Origin: Saprospiraceae bacterium
GTDB lineage: Bacteria; Bacteroidota; Bacteroidia; Chitinophagales; Saprospiraceae
Reading direction: 5' to 3'
Length of the DNA: 64,000 nt
Assembly: GCA_016787415.1 (NCBI GenBank)
Contig: JAEUUT010000222.1
Coordinates: 1 to 64,000 of the forward strand
Shown one piece after another: positions 8,853 through 18,900 of this stretch; position 1 is the stretch's first letter, and each line of letters starts with the position of its first letter. The notes beneath the pieces were generated by a model, which saw only the letters and a program-made list of their open reading frames with translations, had not been told where the DNA came from and ran no database searches. A program made the position numbers and the translations under genes.

Positions 8853-9998
8853 ATGAGACGAATGTTACTGGCCTTCTTTTCTGCCTTGTGCATCAGTTCT
8901 TCCGCCCAAATTACCATTACCGCCTCTACTTTCCCTGTAGCCGGAGATACTTTTCGTATCGCGATAGACCTGAATCCTTCAAATATCCAGGCCATTACGC
9001 CTCCTGGCGGTAATCAGTTATGGGATTTTAGCAGTTTGCAGGTAGATCAGACGAACGAGGTAGTGTACCAACCAGCCAGTGCTGGCGTTCACTCCATGAG
9101 TTTTCCGGGGGCAGAACTGGTTACTATAACACCCAATGCAGAGGCCTACCTGAATGTAACACCTACCCAGGTTCAAAGCGTTGGATATGCCGGTGTGGCA
9201 GCCAACAGTTTTGGTGTGCAGGTATTGGCTAAATATTTGCCCCCGATTACCGAACGAAAAGCGCCACTTAACTTTTTTGACATCAATCCGCAAACATTCA
9301 ATCTGACGCTTCCTTTTTCCTCAGATGTATTGCCCGATACCCTACTGTCATTCTTGCCGATTGTGCCGGATTCTTTTCGTCTGCGCCTGACCACCGATCG
9401 CATCGATGTGACGGATGGATGGGGCAATTGCCAGATTCCTGGCGGCAATTATGAGGTTTTGCGCGTAAAAAGAACAGATTATATTAGTTCTGGTATGGAT
9501 GTTAAAGTACCATTTCTAGGCTGGATTGACTTGTCTGGTTTGATAGGCGGCGGCGGTGGCGGCACGCCTATTGGCAATTTTATCGGAACTGACACCATCG
9601 TTTCCTATCATTTTCTGAGTGGAACGGAGCGCCAGGAAATTGCTGCAGTCACTCTGTCCAATGACCAGTCGAGTGTGCAATCGGCTCAATTTAAAAATAA
9701 TGCAACTGTAGCAGACAACAACGTAGAAGCGCCCGGTGCAGCCAATATTCAGGCATTTCCCAATCCCGCCGTAGAACGTGTTCGTTTCGACTGCACCAAC
9801 CTGCCTTCAGAAGAGTACACGCTCAAGATTTTCAACATTATCGGTAAAGTTGTCTGGAAACAGAACTATGTCATTTCAGGCAACCGTTCCATGACGCTCG
9901 AACTGGAAGATTTCCGAAAAGGAACTTACCTGTACAGCCTGGTCGACAGCAAAGGGAATATTATTGGAACCAAACGACTGGTCGTGCTGAAGCCTTAG
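8853..9998 (+). CDS. Secreted protein with T9SS C-terminal sorting domain
   Basis: 381 residues. A signal peptide (MRRMLLAFFSALCISSSAQ) is followed by a beta-rich body with many Pro/Thr/Asn and a poly-glycine turn (LIGGGGGG, near residue 235). The C terminus (about 300-381) is a type A T9SS sorting domain: AFPNPAVERVRFDC, then YTLKIFNIIGKVVW, ending with GTYLYSLVDSKG and KRLVVLKP. This predicts export through the outer membrane and cell-surface attachment or release. No catalytic domain is recognised in the body. It stands alone between the ABC exporter and a barrel protein. Confidence 0.85.
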   Translation: MRRMLLAFFSALCISSSAQITITASTFPVAGDTFRIAIDLNPSNIQAITPPGGNQLWDFSSLQVDQTNEVVYQPASAGVHSMSFPGAELVTITPNAEAYLNVTPTQVQSVGYAGVAANSFGVQVLAKYLPPITERKAPLNFFDINPQTFNLTLPFSSDVLPDTLLSFLPIVPDSFRLRLTTDRIDVTDGWGNCQIPGGNYEVLRVKRTDYISSGMDVKVPFLGWIDLSGLIGGGGGGTPIGNFIGTDTIVSYHFLSGTERQEIAAVTLSNDQSSVQSAQFKNNATVADNNVEAPGAANIQAFPNPAVERVRFDCTNLPSEEYTLKIFNIIGKVVWKQNYVISGNRSMTLELEDFRKGTYLYSLVDSKGNIIGTKRLVVLKP

Positions 9999-10134
9999 CA
10001 ATCAGTCGTCCGTCTCGGGTGATTTAGTTAAGAAGTGTTAAATGTAAAGATCATTTCAAATTGCCTGTAACCTTACACGGTGTTGCAGCGTCGATTGGAA
10101 ATACTTCTTCACAAACAAATCAAAAAGTCATCTT

Positions 10135-10761
10135 ATGAAGCGCAACAGGTTGTTTTTGATCGCCCTTTCTATAATTCTTTTTTCAGTCTCCACTTATGCC
10201 CAACGCGAAGAAACCGTTCTTGGTGAGCGCGGCTGGGGCTTTTCCGGCGTATGGGGAGGATATCACCACCAATACACGTCTTACGGCAATACCGATGAAT
10301 TCAACCGCGGTGGTTTCTTCGGGTTTGAATTTGGCAAATCCCTGAACGTTGGCTGGGGAAATTATCGTGTAACAGATGCTTTCAACTGGCAAGGCGCTGA
10401 AAACCAGCGTTTTAACTTCAAGTGGAATACCTTTAAACTGGGTTACGCTTTCCTTCCATACAAGGCAATTCACCCAATGGTCAATTTTGACTTCGGTCGC
10501 GGTAAAGTAACACTGGCCGGCGCAGAAGATCGCGTATTTGTTATGCAACCCTCTGCTGGGGTAGAAATCAATGTTTTCCGCTGGTTCCGCCTGGGCCTTG
10601 AAGGTGGCTATCGTTTTGTAAACGACATTGATATTGCTGCTATTCAACCAGATCAGATTGCAGGTGCATACGGACAAGCCAGTTTAAAATTCGGATTCTC
10701 CTGGGGCCGTTTTCACAAACGGAAAACCGATAAGGATTATCGGAGAAATGATGAGGACTAG
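10135..10761 (+). CDS. Small outer-membrane beta-barrel protein
   Basis: 208 residues. A signal peptide (about 1-23, ending STYAQ) precedes alternating aromatic/glycine strands (GWGFSGVWGGYHHQYTSYG, FGFEFGKSLNVGWGNYRV, LGLEGGYRFV), and a strand-like segment GQASLKFGFSWGRF lies near the end, consistent with an 8-stranded OmpW/OmpX-like barrel. The charged tail (KRKTDKDYRRNDED) follows the last strand. Function unknown. A long inverted repeat begins just after the stop. Confidence 0.75.
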   Translation: MKRNRLFLIALSIILFSVSTYAQREETVLGERGWGFSGVWGGYHHQYTSYGNTDEFNRGGFFGFEFGKSLNVGWGNYRVTDAFNWQGAENQRFNFKWNTFKLGYAFLPYKAIHPMVNFDFGRGKVTLAGAEDRVFVMQPSAGVEINVFRWFRLGLEGGYRFVNDIDIAAIQPDQIAGAYGQASLKFGFSWGRFHKRKTDKDYRRNDED

Positions 10762-10767
10762 TTTTTG

Positions 10768-10945
10768 AAAAAAAAAAGAGCAAAGGAGAAGTGTTTTTGG
10801 GTTTTGGTGTTTTAGTGTTTTTGATCGGATAAGGCAGCCTTTTGGGTATTCTATAAACCTTGTTGCCCTGAATGCCGTTAGCACCACGCTCTCAAAAACA
10901 CCAAAACACCAAAACCCAAAAACACTTCTCTTTTGCCCTTTTTTT
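10768..10945. repeat. Long imperfect inverted repeat with G-T4 words
   Basis: Arms of about 50 bases (roughly 10768-10823 and 10892-10945) pair with only a few mismatches around a loop of about 68 bases. The arms are built of near-tandem words of 7-9 bases (GTTTTTGG, GTTTTGG, TGTTTTAG). The loop contains its own small hairpin (AAGGC A GCCTT, 10830-10840). It separates two rightward genes and could end the upstream transcript. Confidence 0.85.
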
Positions 10946-10981
10946 CCCTGCCCACAGCAACGATACCACAGCCCTCGGCGT

Positions 10982-10989
10982 TACCTTTG
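10982..10989 (+). promoter_or_regulatory. Candidate -7 box (TACCTTTG) four bases before the start codon
   Basis: TACCTTTG fits TAnnTTTG and ends 4 bases before the ATG at 10994. Transcription normally begins a few bases after this element, so the DUF5683 gene may be transcribed with almost no 5' leader. Confidence 0.5.
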
Positions 10990-10993
10990 TCGT

Positions 10994-11629
10994 ATGAAGC
11001 CTTATATCGTTATTTTTCTGGTTTTGCTTTTTTGCGGGCGCAACCTGATAGCACAGGAACCGGCGCCCACCAAGGTCGTTTTACCCGATTCAAGCATGCA
11101 GGCTCAGGTAGATTCTGTGCAGAAACCGCAGCGCAAGGGATTTGTACATCGCTTTTTTGCGAAAGATTATCCCAACCCCAGAAAGGCGGCATTTTTGTCA
11201 CTGGCGCTGCCAGGCGCCGGACAGGCATACAACAGACACTGGTGGAAACTACCCATCGTGTATGGAGCCATTGGAGGCATGACCTGGGTGGAAATCCAAA
11301 ATGTGCGACAATACCGCAAATTGCGCGACAATTACATTTTGCTGGTGGACGGAGACGACAATACCAATCCTACAGAATCTCCTTACAATCAGATAGATGC
11401 GACCTCCATGAAGGCATATCGCAATCAATGGAGGAAATATGTCGAACAAACTTCCCTTGGATTGGGTTTAGTGTACTTGCTGGTGGCCGCCGATGCCTTT
11501 GTGGATGCCCATTTGCAGCGTTTTGATGTAAGCGATGATCTGAGTTTACGTCTGACGCCCAAGGCTGAAACATTACCGATGGGAGGCCCTGTGTTTGGGG
11601 TTGGCATACAACTTGCCCTTGGGCGATAG
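10994..11629 (+). CDS. DUF5683 family envelope protein
   Basis: 211 residues with a signal peptide (MKPYIVIFLVLLFCGRNLIAQ). The core matches the Bacteroidota DUF5683 pattern: PNPRKAAFLSLALPGAGQAYN followed by HWWKLPIVYGAIGGMTW and a second hydrophobic stretch (LGLGLVYLLVAADAFVDAHL), meaning two membrane-associated hairpins. The PGAGQxYN motif resembles that of TM2-like membrane proteins. Molecular role unknown. The rhomboid protease gene follows 47 bases downstream, so the two may be co-expressed. Confidence 0.85.
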   Translation: MKPYIVIFLVLLFCGRNLIAQEPAPTKVVLPDSSMQAQVDSVQKPQRKGFVHRFFAKDYPNPRKAAFLSLALPGAGQAYNRHWWKLPIVYGAIGGMTWVEIQNVRQYRKLRDNYILLVDGDDNTNPTESPYNQIDATSMKAYRNQWRKYVEQTSLGLGLVYLLVAADAFVDAHLQRFDVSDDLSLRLTPKAETLPMGGPVFGVGIQLALGR

Positions 11630-11676
11630 TATCTAACACTGGCATTTCAAGTAACTATTGTCAAAATTGCAATCCT

Positions 11677-12483
11677 TTGAGTGCATTAATTGATAGCGAA
11701 ACGGATAGCCTGGAACTGACTCGTAAGCATTTTTACGACAGCATCCGGTTTCCCCTGTTTCTGGTAGCCATAATATGGCTGGTGCAACTGTACCAATGGT
11801 CAAACGGTTTTGACCCCGGCATGTATGGCATTATGTCGCGCCGGGTATGGGGCCTGCAAGGAATTCTGACCGGGCCGCTGGTGCATGGTAGTTGGGAGCA
11901 CCTGTTGTCCAACACCTTCCCATTGCTCGTATTGAGCGCCATGACGCTTTACTTTTACAAAAAAGTAGCCATGCGGGCATTCTGGATGATATACCTGCTG
12001 ACAGGGCTGGCTGTATGGTTGTTTGCTCGCCCGGTATCCCATATCGGTGCAAGCGGTGTGGTGTACGGACTAGTTTCGTTTATTTTCTGGAATGGTATTT
12101 TCAGGCGCAGCCTGCGCTCTATTATGCTGGCCGCTATTGTGATGATCCTGTACAGCGGTATGTTTATGGGCATACTACCCGAGCAGGAAGGCATCTCCTG
12201 GGAAAGCCATTTGCTGGGGAGCATTGTAGGCATCTTCACTTCATTCTGGTTCAAAAGCGAACTGGAAGAAGAGGAGGTAAAACCTGACGACCCGTTTGCA
12301 GATGAACGGAATCAGGAAAAACAATTCTTTCTTCAGCGTGATATTTTTGAAAAAACCAAAATGGAGCGGCTAGCCGAGGCAGAGGCACTCCGGCGCCAGA
12401 TGGAAGAACAAAACAATACAGATAACGATCAGGATCACCGCCGCTACCTGCCTCCGTTCTGGAACCAGAGTGGCACCTGGTAG
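11677..12483 (+). CDS. Rhomboid-family intramembrane serine protease
   Basis: 268 residues, starting at TTG 11677; the first in-frame ATG would remove the first membrane helix. Six hydrophobic helices occupy about residues 24-195. The catalytic dyad is visible: Ser126 in HIGASGVVYG and His178 in WESHLLGSIVG. HGSWEHLLSNT (70-80) is the family HxxxN segment that stabilises the oxyanion. It cleaves transmembrane substrates within the inner membrane. A charged cytoplasmic tail of about 75 residues (many Glu/Arg/Gln) follows the last helix. It converges with the glucosaminidase gene across an 11-base gap. Confidence 0.9.
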   Translation: MSALIDSETDSLELTRKHFYDSIRFPLFLVAIIWLVQLYQWSNGFDPGMYGIMSRRVWGLQGILTGPLVHGSWEHLLSNTFPLLVLSAMTLYFYKKVAMRAFWMIYLLTGLAVWLFARPVSHIGASGVVYGLVSFIFWNGIFRRSLRSIMLAAIVMILYSGMFMGILPEQEGISWESHLLGSIVGIFTSFWFKSELEEEEVKPDDPFADERNQEKQFFLQRDIFEKTKMERLAEAEALRRQMEEQNNTDNDQDHRRYLPPFWNQSGTW

Positions 12484-12494
12484 TTGTCAGGGCG

Positions 12495-13085
12495 TTATTT
12501 TTTTAATTCCTGCAATTTATACTTGGCGATTACCCGGCGGATTTTGTTGGCCCACTCCGGGTCACGGGCATATCCGGGTTCGTACTGCCAACTTTTATTA
12601 CCCTGTTTGGCAGACAGCCCTTCCAGAAAGCAATCGGCATCTCCCGAAGGGCACTTCAACGCATCTGCAAACCACTTTCGACTGCGAAGAAAACTGGCAA
12701 AATCGCGTACGGCTTCTCCTGGAGTCTCATATTGCCGAAAGGCAGTCATTTTTCCTTCGTGCCACATCATGAATTTCTCTCCTTTCCAAATGGCGGTGGC
12801 TTTCATCCCAAACGGATTTTTTGCCTTTTGATACAAATAACTGCTAAAACCAGCCGATTCAAGAATAGCCAGCCCAATGAATACCGTGGCTGGCACGCCA
12901 TCTGTCTGCTCCAGTTTGAGGGCTTCATTCATGAAAGCCTCCACTGTGGCCACAGGGGTTCCAAATGAATCGGATACAATCCCTGCGATTTGTTTAAGGG
13001 CAACGTTGTTGCTTTGGGCTTGTGCGGCAAGGGGGGTAAATACAAGCAGCATCCAGGCAAAGTGTTTGGTGTAAGTCTTCAGCAT
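12495..13085 (-). CDS. Secreted glucosaminidase (GH73-type peptidoglycan hydrolase)
   Basis: 196 residues with signal peptide (cleavage near PLAAQAQ). The body matches the FlgJ/LytG-like mannosyl-glycoprotein endo-beta-N-acetylglucosaminidase domain: a catalytic Glu in GLAILESAGF, then NPFGMKA, FRQYETPGEAVRDFASFL and the terminal YARDPEWANKIRRVI. It should cut between GlcNAc and MurNAc in peptidoglycan during wall turnover. It is monocistronic. The region 13086-13372 upstream contains a strong leftward terminator at 13146-13176 but no gene I can defend. Confidence 0.9.
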   Translation of the reverse strand: MLKTYTKHFAWMLLVFTPLAAQAQSNNVALKQIAGIVSDSFGTPVATVEAFMNEALKLEQTDGVPATVFIGLAILESAGFSSYLYQKAKNPFGMKATAIWKGEKFMMWHEGKMTAFRQYETPGEAVRDFASFLRSRKWFADALKCPSGDADCFLEGLSAKQGNKSWQYEPGYARDPEWANKIRRVIAKYKLQELKK

Positions 13086-13145
13086 TTTTGTTTTGATTTA
13101 TACAAGCAATTATACGCTGGTTTGGCAATTCGTTACAGGTTCAGC

Positions 13146-13176
13146 AAAAAAAAAAGCCACGCCGGGTGGCGTGGCT
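13146..13176 (-). terminator. Leftward intrinsic terminator
   Basis: A 9-bp perfect stem AGCCACGCC/GGCGTGGCT (13155-13163, 13168-13176) with a GGGT loop is followed on the - strand by about ten T (A tract at 13146-13155). It ends transcripts arriving from the right: either the 13373-13804 gene, whose stop is about 200 bases upstream, or a small RNA from 13180-13370. Confidence 0.85.
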
Positions 13177-13372
13177 ATAGTTCAAGGGGCAGAGGTTTAT
13201 CAGCCATTACAGAGCGAATAATCGGTCAGTTGGAGATGCTGTTACCGGAATCAGGCATATGATACAAAAAAATGAAGCGTATCTCCTGGCTCCTGTGCAA
13301 CATGCTGCTTGGATTATTTGCTTCCATTCGGCTCTCTGTGTTATACAGAGATATTTTTGTGAACACGGTGGT

Positions 13373-13804
13373 TCAATTGCTTGTGTAGACTATCAATTTG
13401 TCATTTTCTGTGTCTATTTTCACATAGGCAGCAGTGCCACTGGGCATTTCAAAGCCTGTTACGGCCAACCTGCCATTTTGGTCGTCGTGCGGTACATCAT
13501 CATATTCTATTACAAATAATTCTCCGCCCTTCAAACGCAATTGCAACTTGTCCAGCGATCCATACGAAGGGGTGAACGCCGTTTTGCCACTTGGTTCTGT
13601 ACCCAAAATTTCGTATTGATTATTGGGGGTAAATTTTATCCAAATGGAATCTCCAGACTCCTCTTCGTAAATATTTCCATTCTGGTTATTGTTGATAACA
13701 TCAACAATGATAATTACATCTGATTGGGATTCGCTGCGGGTTATCTTGAGGTACGTGGGAGTAATCTGATGAAGCGTGCTATACTCGTTTTTTTCTACCG
13801 ACAT
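13373..13804 (-). CDS. Hypothetical protein
   Basis: 143 residues, acidic, with no signal peptide or membrane helix. It is rich in Asp/Asn/Thr and predicted to be all-beta from alternating hydrophobic residues (TYLKITRSESQSDVIIIVDV, KLQLRLKGGELFVIEYDD, YVKIDTENDKLIVYTSN). No family is recognised. It reads leftwards toward the terminator at 13146-13176 with an unusually long 3' stretch. The divergent neighbour starts 161 bases away across an A/T-rich region. Confidence 0.6.
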   Translation of the reverse strand: MSVEKNEYSTLHQITPTYLKITRSESQSDVIIIVDVINNNQNGNIYEEESGDSIWIKFTPNNQYEILGTEPSGKTAFTPSYGSLDKLQLRLKGGELFVIEYDDVPHDDQNGRLAVTGFEMPSGTAAYVKIDTENDKLIVYTSN

Positions 13805-13965
13805 AGCATTAAATTTTGTTCTGCAAAGATGGTGTTAGAGGAGTGGGCAAGCAAGCCGATTTGTAAAAAAAAATCAGACAATATATTTAATAAGAGAGAT
13901 AATTTCAAAAAAACTTATTTTTGCAAATTGCTTATTATCAATATTTTACCATTTCAAAATAAGAT

Positions 13966-15546
13966 ATGTCCAAGAATTCAATAAGAGACAATCATATTGC
14001 CCATAGCCTTTACAGACTCATTGCATCCATGAGTGCCGGCCAAAAAACGAACCTGAAAAAGCAAGCCCGTGCCCTGAAAAAAGGCGAAAAACAGAAGTAT
14101 ATTGTTCTGTTTGAATTTATAGATGCCTTTATCCATTCCCGAAATGACATCCTCCATCTCCCGCGCGCGCTGTCGGAAAGCGGCATGTTTGCCCACAATG
14201 CTGACATGTATGCCACTGCCACATACCTGTTTGATCGCATCATGGCACAGGTGCGATCTGCAAATAATATCCCTGCGAGCCGGCATATCGAATTACTGGA
14301 AACCCTTCAGGACATTCATTATCTTTTTTACCACGATATGTATGCGGAATGCGACCGAATGATCAAACATGCCAAAGCATTGGCAAAATCTATTGACCGG
14401 CCGGCCTATCTGCTTGAATTGCAAACCTGGGAAGCCCGAGTGACCGCGCGAATGAACTATATCCCCTGGAAAATGGAAGAGATGCAAGCAGAACTCGATG
14501 AGACGCTGACCAACCTAAAAATCACTTACAGCACATTTCTGGAATCACAACAGTTGTTTATTGCGCTTAGAAATGCGGTCGATTCCATCCCAAAAGAAGC
14601 AGAAATATTGATGGAGAAAACGGTCGCGCTAAAAGACAGTTTGCCGGAAAAGGTAAACCCCAGGCTGCATTACTGGAAACTGGTTCAGTTGCAATATTGC
14701 AGCGAATTGGTACCGTTTGTGAAGGAAAAACGCTCCGATAAGTTCAATTTGGATGACACCTTGACATACCTGAAGCAAAACCTGGAATTTCTACTACACG
14801 ATGGCAAGGTAATAGCCGAAGAAGAGCCTGTAAATTATCTGAGTGTGCTGGAAAATTACCTGACCAAATGCCTGGAACAAAAAAAGGAAGAAAGCATCCA
14901 GATACTGGAATCTGAGTTTGTAAAAAAATATATTGAAAAAGAAGAAATACACCGATACAGAACAATCTGTTATTTCAGGCTCCTGTATTTCATCAGTTTC
15001 AATCAATTTAAGGAAGCGTGTAAATATATTCGAGATGAAAACCTGGAGAAAAACCTGAAAAACCGCCAGCATCTTATCACAGATACTCGAATGAGTGTGA
15101 TTCGATATAGTTGTATGCAAGCGTATTATTTCACAGAAGAATATGACCGTGCGCTGGTGTGGGCCGACCTGATTATTGCCAGCCCACGCAGCCAGTCCAA
15201 CCCCATGGTATATCTGATGTGTGAAATTTCACGGGTTATCTGTTTGTTTGAAACGGGTCGATTGCCATCCATCTACTCTCAGGTAGAAAACCTGATGAAA
15301 AAATACAAACGCCGACAAGCCAAAAACACTTTTTTGCAAAACCTTTTACTCAATATTAGATACGCCTCTGTACAAGACAATAAATTATATCAGAGAAAAG
15401 CACAGGAGCAACGAGCCAAACTGGAAAATCATTTGCAGAAAAACCCGCGACTCAAAGTCTATGGCCCCTTGCTAGCCTGGATCGACAAACGTATGAGTCC
15501 AACTGCTACTTCTCTTGCGATAGAAGTAGCAAAATTTGATCTTTAG
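13966..15546 (+). CDS. Large helical (TPR-like) protein of unknown function
   Basis: 526 residues, lysine- and leucine-rich, predicted almost entirely alpha-helical with repeated hydrophobic/aromatic pairs (ATATYLFDRIM, YAECDRMIKHAKALAKS, EYDRALVWADLII) like TPR or similar alpha-alpha solenoids. There is no signal peptide or membrane helix, so it is cytoplasmic. No enzyme motif is visible. I do not recognise a named family. It ends 7 bases from the convergent DUF2007 gene, too close for a hairpin terminator. Confidence 0.7.
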   Translation: MSKNSIRDNHIAHSLYRLIASMSAGQKTNLKKQARALKKGEKQKYIVLFEFIDAFIHSRNDILHLPRALSESGMFAHNADMYATATYLFDRIMAQVRSANNIPASRHIELLETLQDIHYLFYHDMYAECDRMIKHAKALAKSIDRPAYLLELQTWEARVTARMNYIPWKMEEMQAELDETLTNLKITYSTFLESQQLFIALRNAVDSIPKEAEILMEKTVALKDSLPEKVNPRLHYWKLVQLQYCSELVPFVKEKRSDKFNLDDTLTYLKQNLEFLLHDGKVIAEEEPVNYLSVLENYLTKCLEQKKEESIQILESEFVKKYIEKEEIHRYRTICYFRLLYFISFNQFKEACKYIRDENLEKNLKNRQHLITDTRMSVIRYSCMQAYYFTEEYDRALVWADLIIASPRSQSNPMVYLMCEISRVICLFETGRLPSIYSQVENLMKKYKRRQAKNTFLQNLLLNIRYASVQDNKLYQRKAQEQRAKLENHLQKNPRLKVYGPLLAWIDKRMSPTATSLAIEVAKFDL

Positions 15547-15553
15547 AAGGCGG

Positions 15554-15949
15554 CTATTGCTCCCACATAGCCTGCACCAATAACATGGCCAGGATCACAC
15601 CTATCAGTACAGACAAGAGAAACAACACAATACGACCATCTGTCTTCTTGTCGGGCGAAACCGTTTCAATGATGGCCTCTTGCAAAACCTCTCTTGCGCG
15701 GGCAGCATCGATGGGATGTACATGGAGCCTCGCCACTATTTGCAAATGTGGAAGTACCGTTTGTGATATGTTATTGGCTAAAAAACAGTGGATACCTTCT
15801 GCGCGCAGGCGGGCTGCAGCCAATTCTGCCTCTAGTGGTGAGAAAAAGCGTGCTACAACTTCACCTTCTTCTGCCCACGCTGGATATTCATTTCCTTCGA
15901 AATCGAAATCGTCTAATATGTCGTTGGTATTCATAATGCTGTCAAACAT
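15554..15949 (-). CDS. DUF2007-family protein with C-terminal membrane anchor
   Basis: 131 residues. The core (about residues 30-95: VVARFFSPLEAELAAARLRAEGIHCFLAN, then LHVHPIDAARAREVLQE) matches DUF2007, a small ferredoxin-like domain proposed to act in signalling. A single hydrophobic helix (IVLFLLSVLIGVILAMLLVQAM, 108-130) anchors it at the C terminus. Either ATG 15949 or ATG 15934 could be used. It is divergent from the amidohydrolase fusion gene, 48 bases apart. Confidence 0.8.
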   Translation of the reverse strand: MFDSIMNTNDILDDFDFEGNEYPAWAEEGEVVARFFSPLEAELAAARLRAEGIHCFLANNISQTVLPHLQIVARLHVHPIDAARAREVLQEAIIETVSPDKKTDGRIVLFLLSVLIGVILAMLLVQAMWEQ

Positions 15950-15997
15950 CCGACTTTTTCCCGGGTTTGCAAAATCATTCTTAATTATGCCCTCTTA

Positions 15998-18900
15998 ATG
16001 AACGTTAACCTTTTTTCAATAAAAATGTACCCTGCACACAATCTTATTACAGTCAAACGGCATTTCTGTTTGTCTTTTGTATTCGTTTTTTCGGTTATTT
16101 CCTTGTTCGCCCAGGAAAAACCGAAGTGGGACGTCAACAACCCTGCCGGACAACCATACAAGGATATAGAATTCAGCGCAACGGAAGGCACCTGGATGTG
16201 CCTGGATGTATCTCCAGATGGCAGACAGATCATTTTCGATTTACTTGGCGATATTTACTCCATGCCTGTAGCAGGCGGAACGGCTACCTGCTTGCGTTCA
16301 GGCATCGCCTGGGAAGTACAGCCACGTTTTTCGCCGGATGGGAAAAAAATTCTTTTCACCTCCGATGCAGGTGGCGGCGACAACATCTGGGTTATGAATG
16401 CCGATGGTACGGAGCCCAAGCAAGTAACCAAGGAAAGTTTTCGGCTGTTGAATAATGCCGTATGGGCCGACAATGAATATTTTGTTGCAAGAAAACACTT
16501 TACCAACACCCGCTCGCTCGGCGCCGGTGAAATGTGGATGTACCACCTCAGCGGTGGCGAAGGTGTGCAACTGACCAAACGTAAAAACGATCAGCAGGAT
16601 GTCAACGAACCTTCTATTGCCCGAAACGATAGCCGCTACGTTTATTTCAGTGAAGACATGTACGACGGCGGAGGGTTTCAATACAACAAAAACCCGAATA
16701 CACAGATTTTCGCCATTCGTCGGTACGATCGACAAGAAGGAAAGGTAGAAGAAATAACAGGCGGCTCTGGAGGCGCTTGCCGGCCACAAATTTCTGCCGA
16801 TGGCAAATGGCTGGCTTTTGTACGGCGGGATTATACCAAAACCGTATTGTGTCTGCGAGAGATTGCTACCGGCCTGGAATATGCAATCTATGATGATCTG
16901 AACAAAGATCAGCAGGAAGCCTGGACTGTGTTCGGTTGTTATCCCGGTTTTGCCTGGTCGCCCAATGGCGAATTCATTGCCATCTGGGCCGGAGGAAAAA
17001 TAAAAAAAGTAACCGTACCTGCCTTAGAAGACCTCCAGAAAGGCGCTAAGGCGAGCGTTTCTGAAATTCTTTTCTCTTGCACAGTCCACAGTAAAGTGGC
17101 AGAGACCCTTCGATTCGAAAACAAGGCATTTGAACCCGAGTTTACTGCACATGCTATCCGTTATGCCACTACCAGCCCCGATGGGAAGTACTTGCTATTC
17201 TCGGCAGCAGGCAGGATTTATGTGAAAGAACTGCCTAATGGAACACCCAGGCTGTTATTCGCAACATCCGATGCCGTCCGGGAAAATGATATCCAGGCAG
17301 AACCGTCGTTTTCGGCTGACGGCCGTTCTGTTGCATTTGTAACCTGGAACGATGAACAAAAAGGACGCCTGCTGCTGAGCAATTTCTCCGCCGGTGTGGC
17401 CTCCAATGTGCGTATTCTGGCAGGGGCTCCGGGTATTTATCGCACCCCTTCTTTCTCTAAAGACGGGAAAAATATCGTGTTTGTTCTCCAAAATGGCGAC
17501 GACGAACTGGGGCCGGCCTTGACTGATCGGCCAGGCATTTACACCATTCAAATCGACAGTAAAAATCAGCAGTTTGTGATGCCAGGCGGTGATTCGCCGA
17601 AGTTTTCAGCAGATGGCAAACGATTTTTTGTAAATACAGGTGGCGCACTATTTGGTGCACTCGACAAATCACTGCGCTCTTACGACCTGAACGGTAAAGA
17701 TGAACGCATCCATTTCAAAGGAAAATATGCAGGACAATACAGCATATCTCCTGATGGCAAATGGCTGGCATTCAGCGAATTATTTAAAACCTATGTGTGT
17801 GCGCTACCCGAAATCGGTAAAACGCTCGACATGTCGGCCGACACCAAGGCCGTGCCTGCTTCGGCCGTCAGCCGCGATGCCGGTTACAACTTGCACTGGA
17901 GTGGCGACAGCAAACAACTGCATTACACCCTGGGCGATGAGTATTTTTCCATCGACCTGAACAAACGTTTTGCATTCCTGGAAGGCGCGCCTGATACACT
18001 GCCGCCTTTGGACACCGCTGGTTTGAAGATTGGTTTGAAAATAAAAAGCGATGCCCCTGAAGGTGTTATTGTGCTGGACAAAGCACGCATCATCACCATG
18101 GAAGGCGATCAGGTGATTCCAAATGGCATACTGATAGTGGAAAACAACAGGATTGTTTTTGTAGGTACGGCCGCAGAGTTCAAAGCCTCGCGTATCAAAC
18201 TCAATAACCCAAAAGTGATCGATTGCCGTGGCAAGACTATTATGCCAGGTATGATCGACGTGCATGCACACCCCGGGAACTTCCGTTTCGGTCTCAATCC
18301 ACAGAAGCAGTGGGAATATTATGCTCAACTGGCATATGGCGTTACCACCCAGCACGACCCTTCCGTCAATTCTGAAATGGCTTTCAGCAATGCCGAACTG
18401 ATCAAATCAGGGCGCATGACTGGGCCGCGCCTGTTTTCTACCGGCACGATCCTGTATGGCGCCGACGGCGATTTTAAAGCAACCATCAATTCGCTGGACG
18501 ATGCCCGCTCAGCCTTGCGGCGTACCAAAGCCTGGGGGGCTATTTCAGTAAAAAGTTACAACCAGCCTCGTCGTGAACAACGCCAGCAGGTCATTGCAGC
18601 AGCGCGCGAACTGGGTATGCTGGTAGTGCCGGAAGGTGGTTCGTTTTTCAATCACAACCTGACAGAAATTGTGGATGGGCACTCTTCTATCGAACACAAC
18701 CTGCCCGTTGCTCCGCTCTACAATGATGTAGTTCAATTGTGGCGCCAAACCAACACTTCCAACACCCCTACCCTGATTGTCAACTACGGAAGTCTGTTCG
18801 GAGAAAACTATTGGTACCAGCAAACAGAGGTGTGGAAAAAACAACGCCTGCTTCAATTTACGCCCAAACACATCGTCGACGAACGCAGTCGACACCGCAA

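Noticed and set aside
13178..13372. Two tiny ORFs on the - strand (25 and about 10 codons)
   Set aside because: Too short, no promoter or conservation evidence, one ends inside a terminator stem.
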